Part shown: one piece after another, positions 9,009-20,620 of the stretch
How the letters are laid out: every line of letters begins with the position of its first letter
How positions within the stretch are numbered: the first letter of the stretch is position 1
Origin: Chrysogorgia sp. JL179-B06
Taxonomy: Eukaryota; Cnidaria; Anthozoa; Scleralcyonacea; Chrysogorgiidae
Assembly: GCA_035772405.1 (NCBI GenBank)
Contig: JAYKKM010000144.1
Coordinates: forward strand, 1,519,001 to 1,583,000
Direction of reading: 5' to 3'
DNA length: 64,000 bases
Made by a program: the position numbers and the translations under genes
The notes under the pieces: model-generated
Told to the model about the DNA's origin: nothing
Seen by the model: only the letters and a program-made list of their open reading frames with translations
Databases searched by the model: none

Positions 9009-12000
9009 TTGAAATGACGACGAAATCACTGGAGGATAACGAAGCGAAAGGAAGGAGGGAGGATCTCCAGGTAAAACTGTTTGAATTAAATATTTGAAAG
9101 TTCGCGTCATGGTTATATAATATCGCATTGTGTTTGTGTTTCCACCATTAGTGAATTATTTAACGCTTAGGCTCGTTTTAGACGTCCATGTGAAGTTCAA
9201 CGTCTAAACCGGGCCTAAGGCCCATTTCAAACCGAATCTAATTTTCATGAACCGAATCTAATGTAAATTAGCAAAACCCTTTGTTCAAGATCATTTGCAT
9301 TGGATTCACCACATGAGAAGTTCGACGTTTGAAACGGGCCTTAGCGACCTGTTATGATAAAGGACTGGGTGAATACATATAGGTAAAAAGCTATAAATAA
9401 TTTGCCATGTAAAAGTATTGTAACGATATGATATACATGTAAAAGTCATAGTGTCAAATGGCGCACAAAAACACTGGCGTCTCCCTTAATTCCCAGGTTT
9501 TTCTTTATTTCTCCTCCAACTTCAGCATTCCTGTTTACATGGCCTGTTTACTAAATTCCAATCTTTACATGGCCTGTTTACTGATTGACGTTAAATATAG
9601 CAAATGACTTTCCTACTTTTAAATCTCACTAATTATTTGTGTATTGTATATATATATATATACATTAATTATGTAGTGAATGTGGGAGCTTGGAGTAGAC
9701 AGACGATACATGCAGGACAATCATGTCAATTGTCAGTCCCGGAAAGGAATCGAACCTGCAACCTTCTGATTGCCTGTGAGATACTCTAACGAATGAGCTT
9801 TTTGAATACTCTAACGAATTTGTTGTTGTTTTTAGTACCTGATTACCTCATTTTTGTCACATGGTTATTTTACATGTAAAAGTTTCACTCAGTTTTCATT
9901 TCACTTTACCTTTCACTGTCTGCAGACGAAGGGTAAAGTGAAATGGCAAAATAACACTCCTAACACTCTATTTCGGTTTTCCACAAGACCTTTTAAAGTT
10001 ATCTATTTGTAAATAATTCACGCGATGTTTCCACAGAAATGTAATAGTTTGTCATGTCTATAAATAATTCAATGTAAAGGACAACCATTTTTACTTTTCA
10101 GTCTAAAATGAATGACCAAAGAGACATCTTGGACTTTTACAAACTATTGACTGGTTTATCATTGGAGATTAATGATTGTGCTAAATTAGATGATACAACT
10201 TTCCGTTGTGTGATGAAAACATCTGAAACTGAAGGTACTGTAGTTACTGTATAATTCTTCTTTTAAACAATATTATCTTGATAAAAATACAAATACGTCG
10301 TTAATTGTTGACTAAAATACACGGCTGTTACTCGGCCAACCATTAGCGTTACCACAGTAACCAAGAGATTATGATTACTAAATGTGATATTTAAGGGAAA
10401 AGGCGCGTTGAGATGTGTTAACTTGCGTATAACCTCAAATACGATATTACTGAAATATTTCACTGCTCAATTATTTGCCTCATATAATGAACGTTCCGCA
10501 ATCATCGCTGTAGTCTTGGATCAAATCAGTCTCTCAAAGGGTTGTGGGATTTGGGAGCGGCTGAGCGCGAGGGGTTTGAATCTAATTATCATAATTTATA
10601 CAATTTTGGTGGGAAAGATGATTGACGTTTATATGGGATTGACAATGTAGATTTCATTTTCTAATAAAACACTGTACTTTCTGCGATATGTTGGTATCTA
10701 AGAAAACCTAATCCATAACTAATATCATCGTTAAACAAATTCATCTTCGAATATATTAAGGCACGCAAACTATATATCACCGATTGAAATGAACACTAAA
10801 CAGACACGCCTCCGACCCAAAAACAGGTCAGTAAATATTGGTTCGCTGCAGGTGAACCAAGTCCTTCTCTCCTCTCCTTGCGCTCCTCCCCGATCCATCA
10901 GCCGTTCCCGAATCCCGTAATCCTTTGGAGAGACGGACTTGATCCAAATCTATCATCGCTGTTGAAAGGCTTCCAATTGTCGGATATTGCAAATATAAGT
11001 TGTCCAACATTCAGCTCCGTAAAGCAGTGCACTCAGAACCATTGCTCTTGAGATTATAGACTGATAGCTTTATAGACTAGTCAGTGTGATATCATGACTG
11101 TTCTATACTCAGTGATAAAGACGACCAAATAATGCACTAGCCTTCGCTATACGAAGGGAAATCTCGCAATCCAGACGATCTACATGAAACTAAACACTCC
11201 CTAAGGTGAAGGTATCTTTAATTGTACTGACATCTTTCAAATTGCGTGGGGGCTGGTACGTAACCTCGGTCTTTCTTTACATTGATGGTGAGACCTGTGT
11301 TATAGGTTTGACCTGCTTGAAAATGTTGCCTCGTATAGAATGTTCATAAATGATATAAAATTTTGAGTTCTAGGCACTTTAAAGGGGAACTATAGTAAAA
11401 AAATAAATTCCTTTTTAATAAAAGGCCTTTAAATATAATGTTTAGAAATGTTAATAGTTTTACGATATCTGCTCTTGTGCTCGAGAAATAACGTTTTCAT
11501 TCTCATATTTTATGCTTCTGAACGCTGCCATTTTGGAGTTTGCTCGACGGCTCAGGATTGATGTTCAGCGGGAATTTATAAGCATAAAATATGAGAATGA
11601 AAACGTTATTTCTCGAGTACAAGAGCAGATATCGTAAAACAATTAACATTTCTAAACATTATACTAAAAGGCCTTTTATTTAAAAGTAATTTGTTTTTTT
11701 ACTAGAATTCCCCTAAATTCCCTTTTAAATCTATAGAAATAACCTCAAATTTGCTATAAGGGATTTAAGCGATAGATAAAATATGAGCGGCCAATCTTTA
11801 TGGGCATTTACAATGACGAGCCGAAGGCAAACCATTGTTAAATGCCCACAAAGATTGGACGCGAATATTTTATCTGACTTGTAGAATTCCTGGACTAGAG
11901 CGATGAATACTTTGCTTGAAAGTCGTAGGAAGGTAAAAACAAGTTGTTTTATCTCGAAAATTGGCAGGTTAAGCTTATATTGTCTATTAACTTGGATAAA

Positions 12001-12301
12001 ACATTGATGTAGATTGAATATTAATCTCTTGGTTAATATCGTCATCGTATTTTTACTTTGCAGTTTTACTTTTTGTTAATTTATCTATTTTCTAGAGATT
12101 AAATTTACTTTGACCCAAGATCGTGAGTTTGCTGAAATAGAGTATAAGCCGTTGCCATGTGTCTGTGAAGAAGCCAAAAAAGGATATTCATCGCTTCCTA
12201 AATATCTTCGAGAACAAATTTTCTTTGAAGATGAACTTGCGCCAAAGTTTCTACTTCGCCTGCTGCGAGCTGTTTATGATCGTGAGAAGAATGGGCTCTA
12301 G
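9009..12301 (+). CDS. three-exon gene with Csm1/Pcs1-like (RWD-type) C-terminal domain
   Basis: Three exons join in frame. Exon 9009-9070 has an ATG at 9014 and GT donor at 9071. Exon 10102-10234 is preceded by TTACTTTTCAG and followed by GTACTG. Exon 12096-12301 is preceded by TTTTCTAG and ends in TAG. Phases are 0 and 1 and agree. The predicted product is 131 residues from 9014. It contains DFYKLLTGLSLEI, FRCVMKTSE, IKFTLTQ, IEYKPLP and SLPKYLREQIFFED, then FLLRLLRAVYD. This order resembles the globular C-terminal domain of the monopolin subunit Csm1/Pcs1, which acts at kinetochores in fungi. The coiled coil that normally precedes it is missing, so upstream exons may exist to the left, possibly beyond the Polinton insertion. 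Another small RWD-type kinetochore protein is the alternative. Confidence 0.55.
9163..9355. mobile_element. MITE in intron 1 with 'TTAGGC..CGTTT' inverted ends
   Basis: The left end TTAGGCTCGTTTTAGACGTC and the right end (inverse of CTAAGGCCCGTTTCAAACGTC) are related, and both are followed inwards by GAAGTTC-type sequence. A diverged relative lies at 24757-24911. Noncoding. Confidence 0.65.
9730..9800 (-). repeat. tRNA-derived SINE fragment in intron 1
   Basis: On the reverse strand this reads like a tRNA: GTTAGAGTATCTCACAGGC near the A box/anticodon side and GGTTCGATTCC as B box. The cloverleaf is incomplete, so it is a SINE head rather than a tRNA gene. Confidence 0.55.
10500..10985. repeat. 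inverted repeat in intron 2
   Basis: About 60 bases at 10500-10565 (CATCGCTGTAGTCTTGGATC, then a run ending GATTTGGGAGCGGC) return in inverted form at 10905-10975 with about 80 percent identity by eye. It may be a foldback element or a duplicated piece of the adjacent LINE. Confidence 0.55.
10980..11345 (-). pseudogene. degenerate LINE reverse-transcriptase fragment
   Basis: Reverse-strand translation, with frame changes and stops, gives the sequence of motifs typical of the RT C-terminal side of non-LTR retrotransposons: KTEVTYQP, then RIAKASALFGRLYH, then LSALLYGAECWTTY. It sits in intron 2 of the 9.0-12.3 kb gene. The clade cannot be fixed. Confidence 0.65.
11383..11714. mobile_element. 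332-bp foldback MITE in intron 2
   Basis: Arms of about 135 bases are inverse copies. The ends are AGGGGAACTATAGTAAAAAA and the inverse of AGGGGAATTCTAGTAAAAAA; inner parts share GCTCGAGAAATAACGTTTTC. The central 60 bases are unique. No coding sequence. Confidence 0.85.
11774..11875. repeat. 100-bp foldback element in intron 2
   Basis: AGATAAAATAT, CCAATCTTTATGGGCATTTA and CAATG recur inverted on the right (CATTG, TAAATGCCCACAAAGATTGG, ATATTTTATCT). Arms of about 42 bases flank a short loop. Confidence 0.8.
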
Positions 12302-12698
12302 TGGTTTGCCTTTAGACAAAAGTCGAACAAATAGTTCTTGGACAAATATAAAACTGTACTCTATACCAAGAAATACCTGTTTCAAGTCGTTACAATTGCT
12401 ACGAAATTTGCTTTTAATATCACAGTTTCTTTTTGTCAACATACATCAATACCTTTTTATTAGCATGTCTAAGTGAGGTTTTAGGTCAATTTCTCTGCAA
12501 TTTGTGCAGCAACTTTGAAGTAATAAGCCTAAAATGCTCGACATATTTTTGCGTGTAGAACTGCCGCCAAAACATTGTAATAGCTTATAGAGTATGTTTA
12601 GGACAACTATATGATATATAAAATTAGTAACCTGAGCATCATCAAAATACGCTTTAATTTTTTTATTCTGTCAAAGATTTGTAAATATTAAAACGTAT
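12302..12698. other. 3' flank of the three-exon gene
   Basis: AT-rich noncoding sequence, probably including the 3' untranslated region. No certain polyadenylation signal could be chosen among several A-rich sites. Confidence 0.4.
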
Positions 12699-12955
12699 CA
12701 GACATAGTTTGACGCTACTCTGGCTTTAAAAAATTTTTTGTACGTCACTTTTAAAGTTACTGTCCATGACCCAACGTTTCGGTTTATTACCAGAAGCTTA
12801 ATAAATAACATCTTCGGTTCTATAAGGGTTATAAATAGGGATCGTAACTTTACAACGATAAGACACTTATGTGTCGAAATGTTGGGTCATGGACGGTAAC
12901 TTTTAAAGTTACGTTCAAAAAACATTTTAAAGCCAGATTAACGTAAAACTGTCTG
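12699..12955. mobile_element. 257-bp MITE with 'CAGACATAGTTTG' family ends
   Basis: The ends are CAGACATAGTTTGACG and the inverse of CAGACAGTTTTACG. About 80 bases on each side are inverse copies, including ACTCTGGCTTTAAAA and CATGACCCAACGTTTCG. A partial relative is at 23663-23742. Confidence 0.85.
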
Positions 12956-12968
12956 ATTTATCACTTGG

Positions 12969-13256
12969 TTGCGTTATTTATTAAAACCTATATCTTACTA
13001 TATTTTTAAACGGTTGTTAATTTTATTCAGCATTGCATATTTTCATCAGATCTTTAATATTATTTTCGATGCTGTAATGTTAATATATAATATTCTTATT
13101 ATCGCTTCATGTATCTTTCACAATTTATGTAATATTCAAAACAATGAATTTCATCATTCCTTGGAGTTAAACACTGATCTCGAAAGAGGACTGGATCGAG
13201 CAACTATTGTTCAGAAAAGGAAGCCGGAAGTCCGTCATTACTAAGGGACCAACTGA
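12969..13256 (+). pseudogene. possible remnant of HARBI1-like transposase C-terminus
   Basis: A short frame includes LIIASCIFHNLCNIQNNEF, which resembles the 'I..CcvLHN.C' motif near the C-terminus of Harbinger-type DDE transposases (compare LILSCFVLHNWCEHHN in the intact copy at 16.4-17.8 kb). Nothing upstream gives the catalytic residues. Only a fragment is present, and the call rests on one motif. Confidence 0.4.
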
Positions 13257-15064
13257 GGATCCTATGAGGTTTTTTGTTGGATTATATGCTCTTACCATCG
13301 ACAAAATAAAATAATTTTACTATAGAGGACCAGAAGATATTTTTCAAATTACTGGGTAAAACGATTCATGGCCTACCTGCAACTTTGGTCCTTATAGTAA
13401 TGCACTAGTCAATTGAACCCCCGGGACGGGAATCAACGGGGAAATGGTTAACGTTGTATTTCTTCGGGGGAATTAACGAGTTATAAAATCACGAGGTATT
13501 GTAGCCAGGACTTTAACGCTCGGCCAGAGAGTATACTGGGGACGCCGCGTTCTCGATGGTAAGTTTCATAATTTGTGTCTCGTAACCTTCACAATTTATG
13601 TCACGGCACATTTCAAGTCGATCTATTGAGAACAAGCTGTGGTGACAGAAAAGTCATGAAAAATACTGCACTAGCTACCGAACAAAATATTGGAGTTCAC
13701 TCGTGGCCATTTTCGAATTTCGTTCACGACCTGAAACTATTGTTTGCAAGAAGTGAACTATATAAATTTGGAAATGACCTATAAATTCAAATCAAAATGG
13801 AGATTTTAATAAGTACCGCGGCCATAGAGGCCGGGGAAAATGTCGAACTTTAACACTCACCAATGTTAATTTCCCCGCCCTGTCGGGGCCCCGTTGGCTG
13901 TAATTATCCAGTGGAGAAGCCTAATATGAGACGTCAAATTAGGTTCAAGATTTTATGCATTTAATGTTAACAAAGAAACAATATTGGCCAGATACTAAAC
14001 CTATTTCGCGAGCGTCACAGTTTGATTTGCTTGCAAACTCGGAGCTTCTAATGATCTCTCGTCAACTTACATTATGCTAATATACAAGCTTCAAAATCAG
14101 CTCATCAGATATAATAGAAAGCTCATGAATCCAGTCCTATTTTTGAGATCAGTGGAGTTAAAGCCTTTTTCAATTCAGCCGATGTTCAAATTAAGCAATC
14201 TTCAAATTCATCGATTTTTTAAAATCTTTTTGTCGTCCTTTGAATAGCGAAAAGATTGTATTTAGTGGCACGTTAGCAATCCTGCAATAATACATTGTAT
14301 ATCAAAAGTGGCCACAAAACAAGAGCATTTAAATTAACTATAGGAAGCACCACCTTTAATAGTTTTGTTATCTGACATTCAATCACTTGTCAAAACAATT
14401 AAATTTTAGACTCAGTAAAGCTACTAAAATTAAAATAATTCACAGGAATTAACATATGTACCCTAAAATAACAATTTATGTACAACAGCGCGTTATTCCA
14501 CAACAATGTTTGCTATATTTTCATTCTCCATCTGCTCGAAAAAGCTAACCAGACTACCTTGTTTCCAATGCTAAACCTATATGCGCATTCAAACGTATAT
14601 ATAGAAATGTAAGAAATTAAAGTTTTATTAGAAAGCAGTTTGTGTAAAGAACTAATGTAAATTGTTCATTTCGCGATTTTTCTGTTGACTTCACGGGATT
14701 GTAATTTCTTTATGAAATTGAGGGAAGAGACACTGTAAGTACATTGTTTAGTTTAACGTTTGGAGGGAGACAATTCAATAAGTAGCGAGTAACAGCCTGA
14801 GATGCAGTATTTATACATAGTTCGTGGTAGGTTTTGTCATTTAATATAGGATTTGATTGAATACAGTATTGATATGCAGTATATAGGATTTGAATTAGGA
14901 TTCAAGTTTAAGAAAAGTATTAGAGCAATGTACCCATTCTGAAGACCACGAAACAGCCGATTTCAATAAATAGTTTTGAAAAATAAATCCTGTACAGACA
15001 ATAACTGGAAGGAATTTCAGTTTAACTGCAATTTATGCGCATATTGTTAAAATAAATTGCACCA
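13257..15064. other. 1.8-kb stretch without recognised features
   Basis: Noncoding, AT-rich in the second half. A GC-richer patch at 13400-13930 (with CCCCGGGACGGGAATCAACG and, later, TTTCCCCGCCCTGTCGGGG) looks like old transposon sequence, but no ends could be paired. A short frame at 13575-13784 has no recognisable motif. Confidence 0.4.
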
Positions 15065-16407
15065 TTAAGGCGGGGGTCTACCTAAATTTTTACCTCAGAG
15101 GCAAAAAAAATGTTTTCAACTTTTATGGAGCTTTAAATACTGGAAGAACATTTTCTGGTTGATTCACAGTTAAATTATTTTTTTTATCTGTTTATAAGTA
15201 TTTTTTATCTACCAGTGACTTAGTTTCCATAGCAACGCATTTAGCATTTTTTGTTTTCTTGCGCATTTCACCCCCCAGAAACGCAAAACATAACTTTATG
15301 ATCTACTTGATCTACTTTTTAGGTTGTTTTCTGGGATAAACTGGTTCTGTTTCCTGGGAAATGGTGTATTGTTTTTATTGTAGCATGCAAAAGTGCAGCC
15401 AAGTATTCTCTTTTATACTTTTGTTATGCTTTGTGATGGTAACCAAGGTAGTAGATAGTTGCGATGGCGAAAATGAACCCTTACATTCAGACATGGAAAA
15501 CGTCAAGGAATGGTCAGGCAAATGTATATACGTGTCACTTTTAATTTGAATATCAGGAGTCTAAGTCATTCGTTTGCGACAAGTTTCGATTGGGGACGAT
15601 TTAACGACAACTGTATCTCTGTTTACATAATTTTCGGTGGAATATATCTGTCAGGGGGAACAAGGACCCGTTTCTTCTTGGCTTGAATTGCCATTATCAT
15701 TTTATTCTCAGTGGATACATAATGTATATTTTGAAATTTAGCAAGCTAGCGGCGTAGACTGGTTTGCTTTGAGTGTCTAGTCTCGTGCGAAACTGTTCAC
15801 ACCGTTGCACTGTTTACGTTCATACGGATCGATTTTGTAATATCTTTATTTCATCTTCAAAACTTTCGACTTGAATACCAAATCACTGATCGACATCACG
15901 AAGTGATAGAGTTACTTTTTATAGATTTTTTGCAAGTATTTTTTATAGCGTCAAATCCATCAATCATGTTGTTGTTTTAAATCGGAGAAGAAGGTCAAAG
16001 GGACATGCAAATTGGCGCTCGAATTGAGGGCACAGCCCGTGGTTGTTATTAGTGTATAGACAGTACTAGTACATTGTTAATATGCATAAATACATGTCGT
16101 GTACATGACCACTCTAAGCCGGGGAAACTAAAACCTATATTAAAGGCATTATACCATCAAAAATTTTCACATGAGCCGTAGCCCAATTTTAACAACTGGG
16201 GTAAATAATACCGTACTAAAACCGGAAGTCGAAAAGGGAACTCCAAATACACCTTAAGCGAGAGATCGCACGCTTTAACTCATCATTCTTAGGGGGTGTT
16301 TACATGGAAAGATCTCGTACCGGTATGAAAGTCGTACCGGTACGAGATGCGTGCTCCTACCGCGTTTACATGAGATTACATCATTAATACACATTCCTGA
16401 AACAAAC

Positions 16408-17835
16408 ATGGCGTCCATGGAGTTTATTTATATGTTTTCTGCAGCCATTACTGCCATTACCTTGACAATTTCAATATCAAACGTTTTATTGTGCAAGCTC
16501 CTTGCAAAGCGTCGCAAACTAGGGCTTTTGGTAGCGCTTGGAAGGGAGCGGTACGCTTTTAAGAAGACGAAGGGTCGAAGAAAGAGGCGATTCTGGGTGA
16601 AACCAGGTAGAACTGATTCTTGGTGGAAAAATATGATACAAGATAAATGCCTGGATGAGGATTGGAAAAAGAATTTTAGGATGAGCAAAGAATCTTTTTT
16701 CAACCTCGTTGAGGAACTGCGACCGTATGTCACGCCTGATCCAAGAGCACCACGACCATGTATTCCAGCAGAGAAAAGGGTGAGTTATAATGAATAATAA
16801 TAATAATAATAACTTATGCATAATAATAACAATTAATAATAATGATAATAACAAAGATTATATATATATACATATATATTAGTATCATAATTGGCTGCCT
16901 TTTATCTGTCAAATTCTGAAACAGACACTCTTCTTCTTTACATGTAGATTGCCATTACTCTTTACTATCTCAAAGACTCTGGAAGTGTAGTAATGACAGC
17001 GAATGCATTTGGTGTGGCAATCTCAACAGTGACAGTGATAATAAAGCAGGTTTGTGCAGCAATCAAGGAACATTTGGCACCAAAATATATTCAAATACCA
17101 CCAGATATTGCTTCACTAGAAAGATTAGTTGCAGGTTGGGAACAGAAGACTGGGTTCCCAATGGTATTTGGAGCAGTGGATGGAACACATATTCCTATAA
17201 TGCAACCTTACTATAATTCACAGGATTTTTTTGCATATAAAATGAAATACACAATAAATGTACAAGGTATATGTGATCATCAAGGATGCTTTCTGAATGT
17301 AGATATAAGATGGCCAGGTGGGACACACGATGCTAAAGTTTTTTCATATAGTTCAATTAATATGAAATTGAAGGAGCAGACCCAGCCTTATCTTTGCAGA
17401 ACATTGTTACCTGGTAAAGACAAAGTTGGTTTACTATTGCTTGGTGATCCTGCATATCCATTGCTGCCCCATATTCTGAAAGAGTATGCTACATGTACAA
17501 CTGATGCAGAAGTATTATTCAATCAAATGCTACGTGATGCAAGGAATGCTATTGAATGTGCTTATGGGAGATTGAAAGGAAGATGGCAAGTTCTGAAAGG
17601 TCCAATAAATTTTAAATTGCAGGATGTCCCATTATTAATTCTTTCATGCTTTGTGCTACATAACTGGTGTGAACATCATAATATTAGGATTGATGATGCT
17701 GCAGTACAGCAGCAAATCCAACAGGATCGTATGATGCAGCCTTCAAGAAGAATTGACAAGAGATATACATACACCTCTGCAGAAGGAAAGAAGATAAGAA
17801 ATATTATAAAAGACTATTTTTCAGAAATGCAATAA
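16408..17835 (+). CDS. HARBI1-like DDE transposase (two exons)
   Basis: Exon 1 is 16408-16779 with donor GTGAGT, and exon 2 is 16948-17835 after the acceptor CATGTAG. The junction is in phase 0, giving 419 residues. Catalytic acids are in GAVDGTHIPI (Asp near 202), LLGDPAYPLLP (Asp near 291) and NAIECAYGRLKGRW (Glu near 327). The usual DIRWPGGTHDAKVF and SCFVLHNWC motifs are also present. The N-terminus has a hydrophobic run (FIYMFSAAITAITLTI) and then a Lys/Arg-rich patch. It would cut and paste the element together with the Myb-like partner encoded downstream on the other strand. No disabling change is visible, so the copy may be young or active. Confidence 0.9.
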
Positions 17836-18035
17836 ATATACTGTATATAGCAAAGAAAATGGTGAAAAGCACAACTACTAAAACTTCCTGATACAAGAAT
17901 GTTACACCAATCTGACCATATAAAACTCATCAAGCTATCAGGAATAAAAGTTACCATTATTGTTCATAGCATATAATACAGGTTGTAATTAATTTATGTG
18001 TGCAAAGGGCTCAAGAATCCAGAAATAGCAAAAAA

Positions 18036-18313
18036 GGAGGGGTGGATCCAGGATTTTTTTAAAGAGGGGGTTGACATTATTTACTCTAATGGATCTGTGG
18101 GTATGCCCCCAAATATTTGATGCTCTGAAGCAGCCTATTTCCTGTCTTTTGGGGGCAGTTTGGTAATAACATTTGGATCAGAGAGTGATTTTTATCAGCT
18201 ATATTATACACTGAAAATATATTGTACATATATTTTCCCACTGAGGTGGCACAACATTACCACAATAACCCCCCCCCCCCCCCCCCCCCCCTGAATCCAC
18301 CCTATCCTTCCAA
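18036..18313. mobile_element. MITE nested in the Harbinger intergenic space
   Basis: GGAGGGGTGGATCCAGG on the left has a related inverse on the right (CTGAATCCACCCTATCCTTCC), next to a run of about 22 C. It lies between the two convergent Harbinger genes. No target duplication could be chosen. Confidence 0.55.
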
Positions 18314-18888
18314 GGGTTTGAGCATGTTTGCAAATTCACAAAACCATGCAATTCTTGCATGCATGCTAAAATAGATAGTGATTTACCATTGATATTCATG
18401 CTTAATTAAATCAAACAATTGTATCCATCATTATACAGGGATTACCCAGGATTTAAAAAGTTAATTTAGTATTTTTACTCATTAAATTGAAGTTTGTTTT
18501 CTTGTCCCATGTAGTCAGAAATGTAGACCATTTTCAGATGACATTTCCTGGCACATTTATATGACTATGGCGTTGCCAGTGTGCCCTACAATTAATCAGT
18601 GTTTTGTTTGGGTAGAGATAATTATTTTGGTTGGCGTAGTCAAATTGTTAATATTATGCATTTCAATGTCATCATAATACTGGCACTGTAACCATTGGTA
18701 GTGTAGTGGTGTAATGATACACAGTATACTGCAGATACCTTGGTGCATAATACCATACTACACGTTCTAATGTAGTGTAGGAGACAAACATAATGAACTT
18801 TAATAAGAATAGTTTTGCAACTAAATCATCAGTAAGAGTTTGACAAACAAGTCTTTTGGGGGAAATTAGTACAGTACAATCCAGTTAA

Positions 18889-20052
18889 TTATGATTCATC
18901 ACTCTGACTAGGAGTGTCATAGTTTATGAAATTAAACTCAGTTGACTCGTCATGAACGGCTCCAGGGCCAAACATCTGCCTTTGTCTTTGTGCTGGATGA
19001 AATGTTGGCATCTCATTGAATTGGGGTTGAGTAGGACGAGGTGTAAACTGGGGGACTGGCATAAATTGTGGTTGGCTCATGACAGGCCCTGATTGAAATT
19101 GAAAACCTTGAAACATCATTTGCATGCCTTGTGCTAAGGTTCTGTTAAGTAATGCTGCAGATTCAGCCATAGATTTCATTGCTGTTTCTAGACCATCATC
19201 TTTTCTAGATAATTCTTTAACCATGGTTTCCTGAAGATCAAGTTGCCTTTGTGAGTGCTGCAACATGATATCCTGCTTTCCTTCCTGGGTCAACTTTTTT
19301 TGAAGTTTTATCCGCTTATTGTCAACGAGAGTTTTAGTAGTTTGCTTTGTCTTCATTCTTTTTCTATTTGGATGTTGTTCGTCTTCTGAATGTGATGAGC
19401 AAGTACTAGCAGGTGCTGGTGATACTGACTGGCGTGAGGTAACTGAAAGTGGGTTATACTCCCTATCAGTCAACTCTTGCACATCTTCTGATGGCTCTGT
19501 GGCCTCTGTATTTGTATCAACAGTTGCACTAGTAAAGGTATCTTCGCAACTACTCTCAATTCCAAAGTTAAGGGGTTCAATACTCGCCGAGCCACCCCAC
19601 AGCTCATGGCAGTCGTGCCAGTATTTCTTTGTTAACTGGCCAGCACCAGACCTCAAGCCATCCTTGCAATCTTTAATGTATGTTCTTTTCAAAGTTTTAT
19701 ATTTGTTAGAAACTCTACGATAGCCAACTGATATAGCTCCTTTTACCCGTGTTGCAACTTCTGTAAACTCTTTATACTCCGCTTTTGTCATTTCCTCGAA
19801 AGGTTTATCTGGAATGAGGGCTTCACTTCTACCAAAGTCAGCTGGCCATCGCTCGCCAAGTTTCTGTCGCACATACCCAAGTAGAACCACTTTATCTGAA
19901 TCCCATTCGAATCCTTCGCCCAGTTTTTGTCTTTTGTAATTTTGTACTCGAAAGATAAATGCGTCCGTTTTCTCCTCATCCCAAGTCCAACGATCTTTTT
20001 TCCTAGTTTTGGCAGTTTTGCTCGAATTTTCAGCTGAATCACTCGCCGCCAT
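18889..20052 (-). CDS. Myb/SANT-like DNA-binding protein of the Harbinger
   Basis: An intact 387-residue frame starts at the ATG at 20052 (MAASDSAENSSKTAKTRKK); the frame is open further upstream, but that part runs through the terminal inverted repeat. The N-terminal domain begins DRWTWDEEKTDAFIFRVQNY and ends around KYWHDCHELWGG, a Myb/SANT-like (MADF/NAIF1-related) fold that in Harbingers binds element ends and helps nuclear import of the transposase. The middle is Ser/Thr/Glu-rich, then a helical KLQKKLTQEGKQ region, and the C-terminus is Pro/Gln/Phe-rich (QFMPVPQFTPRPTQPQF). No introns or breaks are seen. Confidence 0.85.
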   Translation of the reverse strand: MAASDSAENSSKTAKTRKKDRWTWDEEKTDAFIFRVQNYKRQKLGEGFEWDSDKVVLLGYVRQKLGERWPADFGRSEALIPDKPFEEMTKAEYKEFTEVATRVKGAISVGYRRVSNKYKTLKRTYIKDCKDGLRSGAGQLTKKYWHDCHELWGGSASIEPLNFGIESSCEDTFTSATVDTNTEATEPSEDVQELTDREYNPLSVTSRQSVSPAPASTCSSHSEDEQHPNRKRMKTKQTTKTLVDNKRIKLQKKLTQEGKQDIMLQHSQRQLDLQETMVKELSRKDDGLETAMKSMAESAALLNRTLAQGMQMMFQGFQFQSGPVMSQPQFMPVPQFTPRPTQPQFNEMPTFHPAQRQRQMFGPGAVHDESTEFNFINYDTPSQSDES

Positions 20053-20330
20053 CTTGATTTCACGATTCCAAAAGTGTAGTACTACGCATGCGCACAGCGT
20101 ATCCATACCGGATTGAAGTCCTACCCTGTTTACATGAACACGAATGACTTTTCGTACCGGAACGAAAATGTCGTACCGGTACGACTTCCGGGATGAACTC
20201 ATACCGGTTTGACTCATACCGGTATGAAATTTCATACCTGTATCATGTAAACAAAAACAAGGCGGCAATAAGGACAGGAACGAAGTCGTACCGGTATGAA
20301 ACTCATACCGGTATCATGTAAACACCCCCT

Positions 20331-20620
20331 AAGTTTAAAAAAAATATTTTCTTCTACACTTTCGGCTCTATATAGGGTCGTGTTTATGTTTCACAACAAT
20401 GGCGGACGCTACTAGTTTCCTACCGTCACAGCCTCCCTCGTTAGCAACAAAGCCAGAGGATCCCGTATATTCTTTTACACGACCAGGGATCGGGTCATTG
20501 GTCTTAATGATGTCCTCGCCAACTGTGAAACACGGCAATGTGGAAACTTAGCCCTACTAAATTAAAAGCAGTTTGATTCGCATCAAAAGCGTCCGCCCGT
20601 TGCAAAACATCTCTCGCTAA
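20331..20620. other. sequence of the TTAA element between Harbinger and hAT insertions
   Basis: Noncoding; a short frame starting ATGGCGGACGCTACTAG at 20400 is broken after about 40 codons. The last eight bases (CTCGCTAA, 20613-20620) are the left target duplication of the hAT element. Confidence 0.5.

Larger units (their letters stand above)
16291..20330. mobile_element. complete PIF/Harbinger transposon with two intact genes
   Basis: Ends AGGGGGTGTTTACATG (16291) and its exact inverse (to 20330) are followed inwards by several CGTACCGGTACGA/ATACCGGTATGA-type palindromic motifs on both sides. Inside are a HARBI1-like transposase on the plus strand and a Myb/SANT-like protein on the minus strand, converging tail to tail, as in animal Harbingers. 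Both frames are open. The flanks (CTT before, AAG after) do not give a clean three-base duplication, because the CTTAG at the ends makes the boundary ambiguous. Confidence 0.9.

Noticed and set aside
15361..15549. Secreted-protein first exon
   Set aside because: There is a signal-peptide-like stretch, but no second exon, homologue or clear donor could be identified, and it lies inside a nonautonomous transposon.
19319..19723. Forward-strand frame opposite the Harbinger Myb-like gene
   Set aside because: The hydrophobic start is the complement of a Lys/Gln-rich coding stretch; the reverse-strand gene explains the region.
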